Assembly: GCF_000789255.1 (NCBI RefSeq)
Contig: NZ_CP009552.1
Location: forward strand, 1-64,000
DNA from: Geoglobus acetivorans
GTDB lineage: Archaea > Halobacteriota > Archaeoglobi > Archaeoglobales > Archaeoglobaceae
Length of the DNA stretch: 64,000 nt
Direction: 5' to 3'
The notes under the pieces: model-generated
Database searches by the model: none
What the model saw: only the letters and a program-made list of their open reading frames with translations
Told to the model about the DNA's origin: nothing
Shown here: in pieces, positions 8,953-17,281 of the stretch
How the letters are laid out: each line of letters opens with the position of its first letter
Numbering within the stretch: position 1 is the first letter of the stretch
Position numbers and translations under genes: made by a program

Positions 8953-10024
8953 AATGATTGAGTTCCTTCATAAGGGTCCACTTGCACCGCTCAAGAAATG
9001 GGGTACCAAGTACAGCATATGGCCAACTCACCTCGTTACCGCTTGCTGTGGTGTAGAGCTGGCCCATGCGTTTGCGAGCGGTTATGATGGTGAGAGGCTT
9101 GGAGTGCTGAACTTTGGAATGGCCAGACAGACGAACTGCATTGTGGTGGAAGGTGCGATAACGAGAAAGATGGCGAGAGCTCTGAAGATAACGTATGAGC
9201 AGATGCCAGATCCAAAGTTTGTGATTGTTATGGGCGTCTGCGGTATCAAGGGCGGCCTCTTCTGGAACGGATACAACATGGTAAAGCCTTTTGAAGTCGT
9301 TCCTGTGAAATACTATGCGCCCGGCTGCCCCCCAACTCCAGAGTCCCTGCTCAGATGTTTCAGAGCGTTGCAGAATGAAATTGATACGGGTGAGCCGAGA
9401 AACACAATAGTTTATCCCACTGTAAGGGAAGCTGTTGAAGAGGGTAAGAAAAAGAAGAGGCCGAAAAAAGTACCTCCTCCTCCAAAATATGTGGCAAGCA
9501 ACCCGTCTGTTGTCGTTGATGTGCCGAGAGAGGACGGATGGCCCGAAGGAAAGGAAATCGTTGCAAAGCTTTCAGAGGTGTTGGGGGAGCTTGGCGATAG
9601 GATCACAATAACCGGCAGGAACAGAGTGGCTGTTAGAGTTAACAGAGATAATTTTGTTGAAGCTGCCAGAAAATTACTTGAAGCGGGTTTTGACCACATC
9701 AAATCCGTTAATGTGATCGATGTCCCTCATGAAGGTAAGTTCATTGTAGAATATGTTGCATCGAGTTATCTCAATCCTGAATTCACCACACTGCTCGTTA
9801 CAATGATTTCTGAAATTGACAGAAACGATCCGGTTTTCCCGAGTTTGATTGAGGTATGGCCTGCCGCGGATTATCTTGAACGAGAGCTACACGACCTCTT
9901 TGGAGTGTGGTTTGAAGGAAATCCCTGGATGGGCAGGAAGTTCCTTCTGGCTCCAGACACTCCGGAAACACCACTCAGAAAAGACTTCAAGCTTCAGGAT
10001 GATGTTTACATAGGGGGTGAGTGA
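8945..10024 (+). CDS. fqoBC: fused F420H2:quinone oxidoreductase subunits B and C
   Basis: 359 residues made of two complex I subunits. The N-terminal half is NuoB-like: VTACCGVELAHA, GVCGIKGG and APGCPPTPES supply the four Cys of the N2-type [4Fe-4S] cluster next to the quinone site. A Lys/Pro-rich linker (KKKKRPKKVPPPPKY) leads into a NuoC-like C-terminal half ending WPAADYLERELHDLFGVWFE, the conserved NuoC signature. AGGAGG at 8932-8937 fits the ATG at 8945 better than ATGs at 8918 or 8939. A B-C fusion is known for the Archaeoglobus enzyme. Confidence 0.92.
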   Translation: MDEMIEFLHKGPLAPLKKWGTKYSIWPTHLVTACCGVELAHAFASGYDGERLGVLNFGMARQTNCIVVEGAITRKMARALKITYEQMPDPKFVIVMGVCGIKGGLFWNGYNMVKPFEVVPVKYYAPGCPPTPESLLRCFRALQNEIDTGEPRNTIVYPTVREAVEEGKKKKRPKKVPPPPKYVASNPSVVVDVPREDGWPEGKEIVAKLSEVLGELGDRITITGRNRVAVRVNRDNFVEAARKLLEAGFDHIKSVNVIDVPHEGKFIVEYVASSYLNPEFTTLLVTMISEIDRNDPVFPSLIEVWPAADYLERELHDLFGVWFEGNPWMGRKFLLAPDTPETPLRKDFKLQDDVYIGGE

Positions 10025-10025
10025 G

Positions 10026-11261
10026 ATGAAAGAGTATGCGCTTGACCTTGCCGTTGAACCTCCTCAGGAATATCAGTCTTATTTCGTCCCGGTTTCAAAG
10101 GAATTTCTTGAGGATGCTTACAAAAGTGATGACTTTGTGGTCTTTGTAGGGCCCCAGCATGGTGGAAGCGGACACATGAGGCTTATTGTGAGGGTAAAAG
10201 GGGATTTCATTGTGGAGGTCATTCCGGATCCTGGCTATGTCCACAGATCCATGGAAAAGCTTGCAGAAACAAAGCTCTACGTCCAGAACATCCCTCTCTT
10301 TGAGAGGCCTTCAATAATCGATTTTGGAAATTACAACCTCGGTTATGTCAGAGCAATTGAAGATGCTCTGGGAATTGAGGTTCCGGAAAGGGCCAAGTAC
10401 ATCAGAACCATCCTCGCTGAGCTTGGAAGAATCGGAACGCACCTCTATGATGCAGGCATTCTTTCCGTGTTCATTGGCCATACAACCGGTTTCATGTGGC
10501 CCTTTGCAATGAGAGAGTTCATAGTTGAAATATTTACGAGAATTACTGGAACGAGGATTACAGGTTCCTTCATCGTGCCGGGTGGTGTGAGAAGGGACGT
10601 TGACGGGAAAACACTGGATGTCATAAAGAGGATGACCTATGCCCTTGAGCACAGAATAAAGAAATTCGAGAGAGTGTTCATCAGAAATCCAACAACGATT
10701 GCAAGGCTGAGGGAAGTCGGTGTGCTGAACAGAGAGGATGCGGTAAAGTACGGACTTGTAGGACCATTCATTCGAGCTTCTGGAGTCGAATACGATGTCA
10801 GAAAAATTGATCCGTATGAAGCCTATGAGGAAATAGACTGGGATATGGTGGTCGGAGAAGATGGTGATGGATACACGAGACTTCTCGTGAGAGCTGAAGA
10901 AATCGCTCAGAGCATTCGCATGATAAGGCAGCTCGTCGATAACATTCCTGAGGGAGATGTATTGAGCGACGATATTGTGGCATTCAATAAAAAGGATATT
11001 AGGGGCAGCTTTTTCGAAGCATATTCGAACATTGTGCTTCCTGAGGGAGAATACACAACCCTGACTGAATCTGCAAGGGGTACACTGCTGTTCTCCATTG
11101 TGAGCGATGGTGAATCGACGACTCCGTACAGGGTTAGAGTGGTGACTCCGAGCTGGATGTACCTAAAGGGATTCATGGAAGCCTGTAAGGGTCACAGGCT
11201 TGCAGATTTGCAGGCGATTTATGGCAGCTTTGGATATTTCCCTCCTGAAGCTGACAGGTGA
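10026..11261 (+). CDS. fqoD: F420H2:quinone oxidoreductase subunit D (NuoD-like)
   Basis: 411 residues, homologous to the [NiFe]-hydrogenase large subunit but without its nickel-binding cysteine pairs, as expected for NuoD. Typical blocks are AELGRIGTHLYDAGI, VPGGVRRDV, GPFIRASGVEYDVR and the C-terminal YGSFGYFPPEADR. It forms the quinone-binding cavity with the B part of FqoBC. A GTG at 10017 is in frame, but GGGGGTGA at about 10013-10020 best serves the ATG at 10026. Confidence 0.9.
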   Translation: MKEYALDLAVEPPQEYQSYFVPVSKEFLEDAYKSDDFVVFVGPQHGGSGHMRLIVRVKGDFIVEVIPDPGYVHRSMEKLAETKLYVQNIPLFERPSIIDFGNYNLGYVRAIEDALGIEVPERAKYIRTILAELGRIGTHLYDAGILSVFIGHTTGFMWPFAMREFIVEIFTRITGTRITGSFIVPGGVRRDVDGKTLDVIKRMTYALEHRIKKFERVFIRNPTTIARLREVGVLNREDAVKYGLVGPFIRASGVEYDVRKIDPYEAYEEIDWDMVVGEDGDGYTRLLVRAEEIAQSIRMIRQLVDNIPEGDVLSDDIVAFNKKDIRGSFFEAYSNIVLPEGEYTTLTESARGTLLFSIVSDGESTTPYRVRVVTPSWMYLKGFMEACKGHRLADLQAIYGSFGYFPPEADR

Positions 11262-11272
11262 GGTGGTAAGAT

Positions 11273-12376
11273 ATGGAATCTGACGTGATATTCGTACTGC
11301 TTGATAGGATCCTGAGCGTGTTCACTTCAGAGATGATACACATTCCAGCAATACAGCCGATTGTCGATAAGCTGATGAATATACCTCTGGTTAATCTGCT
11401 GGTGGCGTTCCTCCTGTGGAAGCCCATATTTCACATGGTCTTCTTCCCCGGGCTTATCGGCATAACGCTTGTGCTTCTGTGGATTGTTTACTTTGAGAGA
11501 AAGCTTACGGCAAGAGTTCAGTGGAGAATTGGACCAAAAGAAGTGTCCAGGAGAACAGGAGGGTTGATTCAGACGCTCGCAGACGGTATGAGATACTTCT
11601 TCCAGGAGGTAATCATACACAAGGGTGCCAACAAATTCTACTTTGCACAGTTCCCACTGCTGTCTTTCCTGCCGGTTCTGCTCCCCATACTTTTCATACC
11701 TGCCGGCGGCTCATATGGTATTGATACATCGTACGCCCTCTTCGCGGCTGTCGCTCTTGTATCACTCATTCCTGTCTTTATAATGGGTATGGGGTGGGCA
11801 TCCAACAACAAATTTGCCTTCATTGGAACTGTCAGAGAGGCATTCATTTACTTTGCCTACGAAATTCCCTTCATTCTTGCAGTTGCCTCGATGGTTCTCG
11901 TTTATCAGACTGCCAATCCCTTTGAGATAGTTGCAAGGCAAACCATTCCGGGAGTATTTCTGAATCCGATAGCGTTCCTGGTGTTCTTCATAACCACTCT
12001 CATTGCAACGGGCAGACTTCCGTTTGATATTGCAGAGGCTGACCAGGAGGTAGCTTTTGGGCCTTACGTTGAGTATTCTGGCATCTTCTTCGGTCTTACA
12101 ATGACTCTGCCATACGAGAAGGTTTACATACTCTCGATGCTCATGACTCTGCTCTTCTTTGGAGGGTGGAATGGACCATATATAGCGCCTCTGGGGGAGT
12201 TCTCTTACGTTCTCTGGTTCTACATAAAGACGTTCGTTATTGTGAGCGTGATTGCTCTTGCGAGATCGATATACGCAAGATACAGGATTGATCAGACCCT
12301 GAGGCTGGGATGGAGTGTTCTGTTCTGCCTCTCGTTAATCAGTCTTGTAATTTCAGCGGGGTGGGCCGCATGGTGA
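11273..12376 (+). CDS. fqoH: F420H2:quinone oxidoreductase subunit H (NuoH-like)
   Basis: 367-residue membrane subunit with about eight helices. Signatures are YFERKLTARVQWRIGPKEV, GGLIQTLADGMRYFFQE and FDIAEADQEVAFGPYVEYSG, the charged E-rich loop of NuoH that lines the quinone channel. The stop overlaps the fqoI start. An RBS-like GAGGTGG lies 5-11 bases ahead of the ATG. Confidence 0.92.
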   Translation: MESDVIFVLLDRILSVFTSEMIHIPAIQPIVDKLMNIPLVNLLVAFLLWKPIFHMVFFPGLIGITLVLLWIVYFERKLTARVQWRIGPKEVSRRTGGLIQTLADGMRYFFQEVIIHKGANKFYFAQFPLLSFLPVLLPILFIPAGGSYGIDTSYALFAAVALVSLIPVFIMGMGWASNNKFAFIGTVREAFIYFAYEIPFILAVASMVLVYQTANPFEIVARQTIPGVFLNPIAFLVFFITTLIATGRLPFDIAEADQEVAFGPYVEYSGIFFGLTMTLPYEKVYILSMLMTLLFFGGWNGPYIAPLGEFSYVLWFYIKTFVIVSVIALARSIYARYRIDQTLRLGWSVLFCLSLISLVISAGWAAW

Positions 12377-13113
12377 AGCGAGTAAAGGCACCGGAAAAAA
12401 GCATTATTCGGAGTGCAGTTGGACATTTGAGGGCGATTACTGAAGTTACGAAAGAGGCAATCAATCCCGGAACGATAACGATAAGCTATCCTCATGAGAG
12501 GAGAAAACTTCCTGAGCACTTTAGAGGAATAATCCTTTTTGAGAAGGAAGACTGCATAAGCTGTTTCAGATGCGCACACATCTGTCCTGCTAACGCCATT
12601 CAGATGTACCCTAACGAGGAAGGCAGATACTATCCGGGTGTGGATTATGCAAAGTGCATACTCTGTCACTTCTGTGTGGACTCATGTCCGACTGCAGCTC
12701 TGAGGCCATCCAAGATTCATGATGTTGCGTTCAAGGATGTTGAGTCGATGCTGGTTACCGCCAGACAGATGGAGCACGTTCCTGAGGTTGAGAGGGAGGA
12801 CAAAGCAACCGTCGAGTACGATTTCGATGGGGATATCAAGCTGATAAAGCGAAAAGAGTTTGAGGAACTTACAGTTGAGTTTGACCGTCCAGATAAACCG
12901 GACTTTAAAGCTGCTCCACTGTATCCAGAAAACTGCATTGGATGCAGACTCTGCATGTTCTCCTGTCCTGTTGATGCGATAAAGTCGAAATTGGAGGGCA
13001 ACAAGGTTACCTTGGAAACGGATTTTGAGAAATGCACTGGATGCGGAATATGTGCGAGGATATGTCCAACAGAAGTGCTTGTGCTTACGCCCGTGAGGGG
13101 AGGTGAGGAATAA
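12370..13113 (+). CDS. fqoI: F420H2:quinone oxidoreductase subunit I with four [4Fe-4S] motifs
   Basis: 247 residues. The N-terminal part is a NuoI-like double-cluster ferredoxin: CISCFRCAHICP and CILCHFCVDSCP. A charged linker of about 75 residues leads to a second double-cluster ferredoxin: CIGCRLCMFSCP and CTGCGICARICP. NuoI/FpoI proteins usually carry only the first pair, so this subunit holds twice the clusters. The start is taken at the ATG at 12370, overlapping the fqoH stop in ATGGTGA; an upstream ATG at 12310 would add residues that do not look like NuoI. It should wire FqoF to the FqoB cluster. Confidence 0.88.
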   Translation: MVKRVKAPEKSIIRSAVGHLRAITEVTKEAINPGTITISYPHERRKLPEHFRGIILFEKEDCISCFRCAHICPANAIQMYPNEEGRYYPGVDYAKCILCHFCVDSCPTAALRPSKIHDVAFKDVESMLVTARQMEHVPEVEREDKATVEYDFDGDIKLIKRKEFEELTVEFDRPDKPDFKAAPLYPENCIGCRLCMFSCPVDAIKSKLEGNKVTLETDFEKCTGCGICARICPTEVLVLTPVRGGEE

Positions 13114-14198
13114 TGCCTGTGCCAAAGAACTGGGTATCCATCGAAGTCAAGGAACTTGAGGATCTGCCGTGCCTCAGGTATGCAGAAAAGCCTGAGAGGG
13201 CGAGCAGCTGGAGGCTGCTCAAGGAGAGGGTTGTTGAGGCGGGAATATGCAGTCACTGCGGGACATGTACTGTTTGTCCGGTGGATCTGATCATTCTCGA
13301 GGACAGACCGGTGGACTTTGACCCGAAGAAGGGTTGCATGGGATGCGGAGTATGTGTCGCGGTTTGTCCGAGATATAATTACTCTCCGTTAAACGGAGTT
13401 GGAGAGTATATTGAAGCTACTGCCGGGAAATCAAAGAGATTCATCGGCCAGGACGGAGCCATGGTCACAGAGTTCATGGCCACAGCCCTCGAAATGGGGG
13501 AGATAGAAGTTGCACTGTTTGTTGCGAGAGATGAAATGTTCCGGCCATACATAGTTCACGTCAGGAGTTCCGATGAACTTCTGAATACCAGAATCACGGG
13601 AACGAAGTACAGCTATGCTCCCGTCATGCCAGAGCTTCACAGAATTATCAAGAGATATGAAAGCATTGGTTTTGTTGGGACACCATGCATGATTTCAGGC
13701 ATCAGGAAGCTTCAGCAGAAAATTCCACTCTACAGGAAGAAGGTCAGACTCGCTGTTGGTCTGTTCTGCACTGAAAACTTTTACTGGCACCAGCTTTACG
13801 ACTATCTGAAAGAGAGAGGTGCTGATTTGAAGAATGCCGTGAAGACTGACATAACCAAGGGTAACTTCATTGTTACCTTCAGGGATGGTTCAGAATTCAC
13901 CATACCGGTTAAGGAGATGGAGGAGATCGTTCCTGACGGATGTCATGTGTGCCAGGATTTTTCTGCTGTGGAAGCAGATGTCAGCATCGGAAGTGTGGGC
14001 AGCGATCCGGGATTTTCGACGGTTCTGATCAGACAGGAGAACGCAAAGAAAATTTTTGATTACATGGTTGAGAAGGGCTATGTGGAAACAGGAAAGGCGA
14101 AGATGAAAATAGTTCAGAGACTGTGCGATTTCAAGGTCAAGATTCACCCATATCCTCCAAAGGAAGAAGAGCCTGAAAACTCTGAAAGCACCCAGTAA
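13113..14198 (+). CDS. fqoF: F420H2 dehydrogenase subunit F (FpoF/FrhB-like)
   Basis: 361 residues. The N-terminal CSHCGTCTVCP and CMGCGVCVAVCP motifs bind two [4Fe-4S] clusters. The rest is the FrhB/FpoF flavoprotein domain, with GTPCMISGIRKLQQ and the Cys-containing FCTENFYWHQL and CHVCQDFSAVEADVSIG blocks. It is the F420H2-oxidising, FAD-containing input module that replaces the NADH module of complex I. The start overlaps the fqoI stop (TAATG). The operon ends here, followed by a T-rich stretch. Confidence 0.92.
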   Translation: MPVPKNWVSIEVKELEDLPCLRYAEKPERASSWRLLKERVVEAGICSHCGTCTVCPVDLIILEDRPVDFDPKKGCMGCGVCVAVCPRYNYSPLNGVGEYIEATAGKSKRFIGQDGAMVTEFMATALEMGEIEVALFVARDEMFRPYIVHVRSSDELLNTRITGTKYSYAPVMPELHRIIKRYESIGFVGTPCMISGIRKLQQKIPLYRKKVRLAVGLFCTENFYWHQLYDYLKERGADLKNAVKTDITKGNFIVTFRDGSEFTIPVKEMEEIVPDGCHVCQDFSAVEADVSIGSVGSDPGFSTVLIRQENAKKIFDYMVEKGYVETGKAKMKIVQRLCDFKVKIHPYPPKEEEPENSESTQ

Positions 14199-14199
14199 A

Positions 14200-14217
14200 T
14201 TTTTTATTCTTTTTCTT
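14200..14217 (+). terminator. T-rich terminator of the fqo operon
   Basis: Two T-tracts (about 14200-14205 and 14210-14214) lie immediately after the fqoF stop codon. Confidence 0.55.
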
Positions 14218-14227
14218 AATCAATCAT

Positions 14228-14300
14228 GTTAACCCGCCGTTGCGGCTGGAGTCAGCAGTCGCTATGCGATGAAACGCCGTCGGCAAGCCGTCAATCACAC
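14228..14300. other. GC-rich intergenic segment with short hairpins; possible IS605 end or small RNA
   Basis: This 70-base stretch lies between the convergent fqoF and NIF3 genes and is visibly richer in G and C than its surroundings. It holds TCGCTATGCGA (a small hairpin), a GATGAAAC block and repeated GCCGT words. One plus frame reads PPLRLESAVAMR before a stop, which loosely recalls the end of TnpB-type genes, with the GC-rich part where an IS200/IS605 right end would lie. A structured RNA is the alternative. Neither is proven. Confidence 0.25.
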
Positions 14301-14307
14301 TCTTCTT

Positions 14308-15051
14308 TCAGAGGTCTGTGGGAATATCCAGAAACTCAACATCTACTCCCAGCTTGTCCCCAGCGACGTTCATCAACGCCTTCACTCCGGGGGTTTCGCT
14401 GTTGTAGTGGCCGAGATATATGATATTCATTGCACAATCTTTTGCAGCGTGATATGCAGTATGCTCGATTTCTCCCGTGATCAGTAAATCTACACCTTCT
14501 TTTTTCGCTTCCTCAATGTATCCTGCACCTCTCCCGGAAATCACGGCTATTTTTTCCACGTAATCGTCGCCGAATTTCATGTATCCCACTTCGCCAAACC
14601 GGTCTTCGAGGATCTCAAGTATCTCTTCAAATTCGGAATTTGCATAGCCTGCATAACCTATTTTCGTGCCTTTATAATCTCCAAATCTGTCTTCGGGCTC
14701 GATGCCGATGTATCTGAGGATCATTGCATTGTTCCCGATTTCTGGATGGGCATCAAGTGGTATGTGTGCTGCGTAAAGAGAGAGCTCGTTTTCCAGCAGA
14801 AACTTCAGCCTCTCCTTCATCAGTCCGGTAACCCTGTCGACTCCGTTCCAGATTATGCCGTGGTGCACAATGAGCATCTCTGCCTCGCATTCGAGAGCAT
14901 AGGTGAAGCTCTGCATCGAGGCATCCACAGCAAATGCAATTTTTTCGACGTCATGGCTGCCTTCAACCTGCAATCCGTTCGTACTTGCGTCAGGGAAGTC
15001 ATGAACTTTGAGGTACTCATCAAGAAATCCTTCGATAAGTTTGAGATCCAT
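14308..15051 (-). CDS. NIF3/DUF34-family dinuclear metal protein
   Basis: 247 residues, the compact NIF3-like form without the inserted PII-like domain. Metal-binding motifs include LIVHHGIIWNG near residue 62, AHIPLDAHPEIGNN near residue 95, and the C-terminal LLITGEIEHTAYHAAKD and GHYNSETPG. Family members bind two metal ions; some are annotated as GTP cyclohydrolase I type 2 without firm support, so the physiological reaction remains open. A TATA-like stretch lies at about 15070-15085 on the minus strand. Confidence 0.87.
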   Translation of the reverse strand: MDLKLIEGFLDEYLKVHDFPDASTNGLQVEGSHDVEKIAFAVDASMQSFTYALECEAEMLIVHHGIIWNGVDRVTGLMKERLKFLLENELSLYAAHIPLDAHPEIGNNAMILRYIGIEPEDRFGDYKGTKIGYAGYANSEFEEILEILEDRFGEVGYMKFGDDYVEKIAVISGRGAGYIEEAKKEGVDLLITGEIEHTAYHAAKDCAMNIIYLGHYNSETPGVKALMNVAGDKLGVDVEFLDIPTDL

Positions 15052-15131
15052 AGGTAGAGACTGTCAGCAATTTAAAAACATTATCGAAAGATTTTTTTGC
15101 ATCCATCACGATAAAAAAACGGGGTGATAAT

Positions 15132-16583
15132 GTGAGAAAGGTTATTTTTATACTAACTGCAATTATGCTCGCTCTGGTTACAGATGCTGGGGCAGTCTCG
15201 GTCGACTACACGGTCAATCCTTCAACTCCACACCCCGGCGACGTCTTTACCATTGGCGTTTTTGTATCCTCTCAGGGGTCGGTTTTGAGAGATTTGAAAA
15301 TAACTTTCATGGAACAGGAGGAAAATCTTGCGATTCTCAAGGATGGAGAGGAAGTATCCAGGCTTACCAGAGATGTTGGAGACGTTTACGGGAACGCAAA
15401 AACTTCAATAAATCTAATCGCCCACTCTGGCGGAGTTTACAACCTCAGGGTCAAGGTTGTCTACGACTACGGGACAAAAAGCTTTGAAGAGGTACTATCA
15501 ATTCGAGTTCTCGAGAAGCCTTCGTTCAGGGTGTCTCAGTACACCATCCCCGAGCTGTTTCCGGGGTCCCAGTCAAACGTGTCCTTCAGCATATTGAACA
15601 GTGGGGGAAAAGCCAGGAACCTTGTGGCCGAGCTTGTAACGCCGAAAGGCATAATTTCTTCTGGAAAAATTGAGAAGGATGCGGTCGATAAGGGGGAGGC
15701 TTTCAATCTGATGTTCAATCTGAGCGCAGTACAGTCTCTGAAGCCCGACATATATCCGATGACTCTTTCCCTGAGGTTTGAAGACACCTTCGGGAATCCA
15801 TACTCTGAAAACTACTCGTTTTCAGTCAGGGTTGAAGCAAAACCGGCAGTAATCATCTCTGACATATCCACGAACCCTGACAGCATATATCCCGGAGATA
15901 GCTTCACCCTTTCTGTGACAATCCAGAATTCCGGAAAAGGAAAAGCAGAAAATGTCAGAGCTGTGCTCTCATATCCGGCTGGCTTCTCGGGTGAGACTGA
16001 AGGATTTGCAGGAGACATCGAGTCCGGGACTGCAAAAACGGTAAACTTCAGGATTAAGGTCAGCAAGGATGTTGAAAGCGGAACATATCCGTTCAAACTT
16101 TCGGTGTATTCTGACAGCTTAGGCGAAGTAAAGGAATTCGAATTCAGTATTTTTGTTAACGACTTTGGGGATATAGACCTTGAAATTTCTGGAATTTACT
16201 TCTCTGAGAGACCTCTTACGGGTTCGGAATTCACACTTTCCTTCCAGCTCGAAAACGTTGGGCAGCAAACTGCAAAAGCCGTCAGCATAGAACTGGAACT
16301 TCCTGATGGATTCGAGGGACGAAATCAGTATTTCACCGGGACCATTGAAGGTGGAGACTCAGCAACTGCATCATTTGACCTCAAGGCTCCCGAAAATCCT
16401 GGAGACTATATTATCAGGGCAAAAATATCGTATCTGGATTCCAGGTATGAACGGCACGAAGTTGAAAGGACATTCACCCTGCATGTTTACTCGACAGAAA
16501 GCATGGGCGCACTTTATGCTGGAGTTCTGGCTGTTATTTTGGTCATTGCTGCCACACTCCTCTGGAGGAGAAGCAAAAAATGA
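15132..16583 (+). CDS. secreted CARDB/NEW3-type surface protein with C-terminal anchor
   Basis: 483 residues. A hydrophobic signal peptide (about residues 4-21, ending near AGAVS) is followed by three or four tandem beta-sandwich repeats. These can be seen as recurring NPDSIYPGDSFTLSVTIQN-type starts (near residues 28, 138, 248 and 350), typical of CARDB/alpha-galactosidase NEW3-like (COG1361) domains. A transmembrane helix near residues 457-477 and a basic tail RRSKK close the protein. GTG start with GGGGTGAT ahead. The stop overlaps the ABC ATPase start (ATGA), so it is likely the extracellular partner of that transporter. Confidence 0.8.
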   Translation: MRKVIFILTAIMLALVTDAGAVSVDYTVNPSTPHPGDVFTIGVFVSSQGSVLRDLKITFMEQEENLAILKDGEEVSRLTRDVGDVYGNAKTSINLIAHSGGVYNLRVKVVYDYGTKSFEEVLSIRVLEKPSFRVSQYTIPELFPGSQSNVSFSILNSGGKARNLVAELVTPKGIISSGKIEKDAVDKGEAFNLMFNLSAVQSLKPDIYPMTLSLRFEDTFGNPYSENYSFSVRVEAKPAVIISDISTNPDSIYPGDSFTLSVTIQNSGKGKAENVRAVLSYPAGFSGETEGFAGDIESGTAKTVNFRIKVSKDVESGTYPFKLSVYSDSLGEVKEFEFSIFVNDFGDIDLEISGIYFSERPLTGSEFTLSFQLENVGQQTAKAVSIELELPDGFEGRNQYFTGTIEGGDSATASFDLKAPENPGDYIIRAKISYLDSRYERHEVERTFTLHVYSTESMGALYAGVLAVILVIAATLLWRRSKK

Positions 16584-17281
16584 GTCTGATCTCTCTCGAG
16601 GATGTCTGGAAAACCTACAGGATGGACAGAGTAGAGGTTCATGCTTTGAGGGGAGCCACCCTCGAGGTGGGTGAAGGTGAGTTTGTTGTCATTCTTGGAC
16701 CTTCAGGTTCGGGGAAAACGACCCTGCTGAATATAATTGGCGGGATAGATCTGCCCACGAAGGGGAAGGTGTATTTCAGGGGTAGGGATATCTCGAAACT
16801 CGATGACCGGGAACTCACTCTCCACAGAAGGAAGAATGTGGGTTTTGTTTTTCAGTTTTTCAACCTTCTTCCAACCCTGACAGCGAGAGAAAATGTTATG
16901 ATTGCTCAGGAACTTGTTGATAATTCCAGAGACGTCGATGAGGTTCTGGAGTTTGTGGGGCTTGGGGATCGAGCCAGTCATTTTCCCTCCGAGCTTAGCG
17001 GTGGCGAGCAGCAGAGGGTTGCAATAGCAAGGGCGCTTGTAAAAAATCCGCCACTCATTCTTGCAGACGAACCCACCGGAAGTCTTGATCTTGAAACGGG
17101 AAAGCGGGTTTTGAGGGTTATGAGGGACATAAACAGGGAAAGCAAGATAACGTTCATCCTTGTTACGCACAATTCAGTCATAGGAGAAATGGCTGACAAA
17201 ATCGTAAGGCTTAGAGATGGGAAGGTTGCTGACATTAAAATAAACGAATCTCCGCTTGAACCGGAGGAGCTTGAATGGTAG
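16580..17281 (+). CDS. ABC transporter ATP-binding protein (MacB/LolD type)
   Basis: 233 residues. Walker A GPSGSGKTT, Q-loop FQFFNLLP, signature LSGGEQQRVAIARAL, Walker B LILADEPTGSLD and H-loop VTHN are all intact. The EPTGSLD form and size mark the MacB/LolD/FtsE subfamily, which powers FtsX-type permeases rather than importers. The gene overlaps the CARDB gene upstream (4 bases) and the permease gene downstream (7 bases). Confidence 0.92.
   Translation: MSLISLEDVWKTYRMDRVEVHALRGATLEVGEGEFVVILGPSGSGKTTLLNIIGGIDLPTKGKVYFRGRDISKLDDRELTLHRRKNVGFVFQFFNLLPTLTARENVMIAQELVDNSRDVDEVLEFVGLGDRASHFPSELSGGEQQRVAIARALVKNPPLILADEPTGSLDLETGKRVLRVMRDINRESKITFILVTHNSVIGEMADKIVRLRDGKVADIKINESPLEPEELEW

Noticed and set aside
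9468-9520. a boundary between separate fqoB and fqoC genes at the Lys/Pro-rich linker
   Set aside because: The frame is open and continuous through the linker, with no stop, restart or RBS, so the fusion is real in this sequence.
12717-13256. 179-codon minus-strand frame across the fqoI/fqoF junction
   Set aside because: It lies opposite the ferredoxin motifs of two real genes, and its composition is that of a reverse complement.
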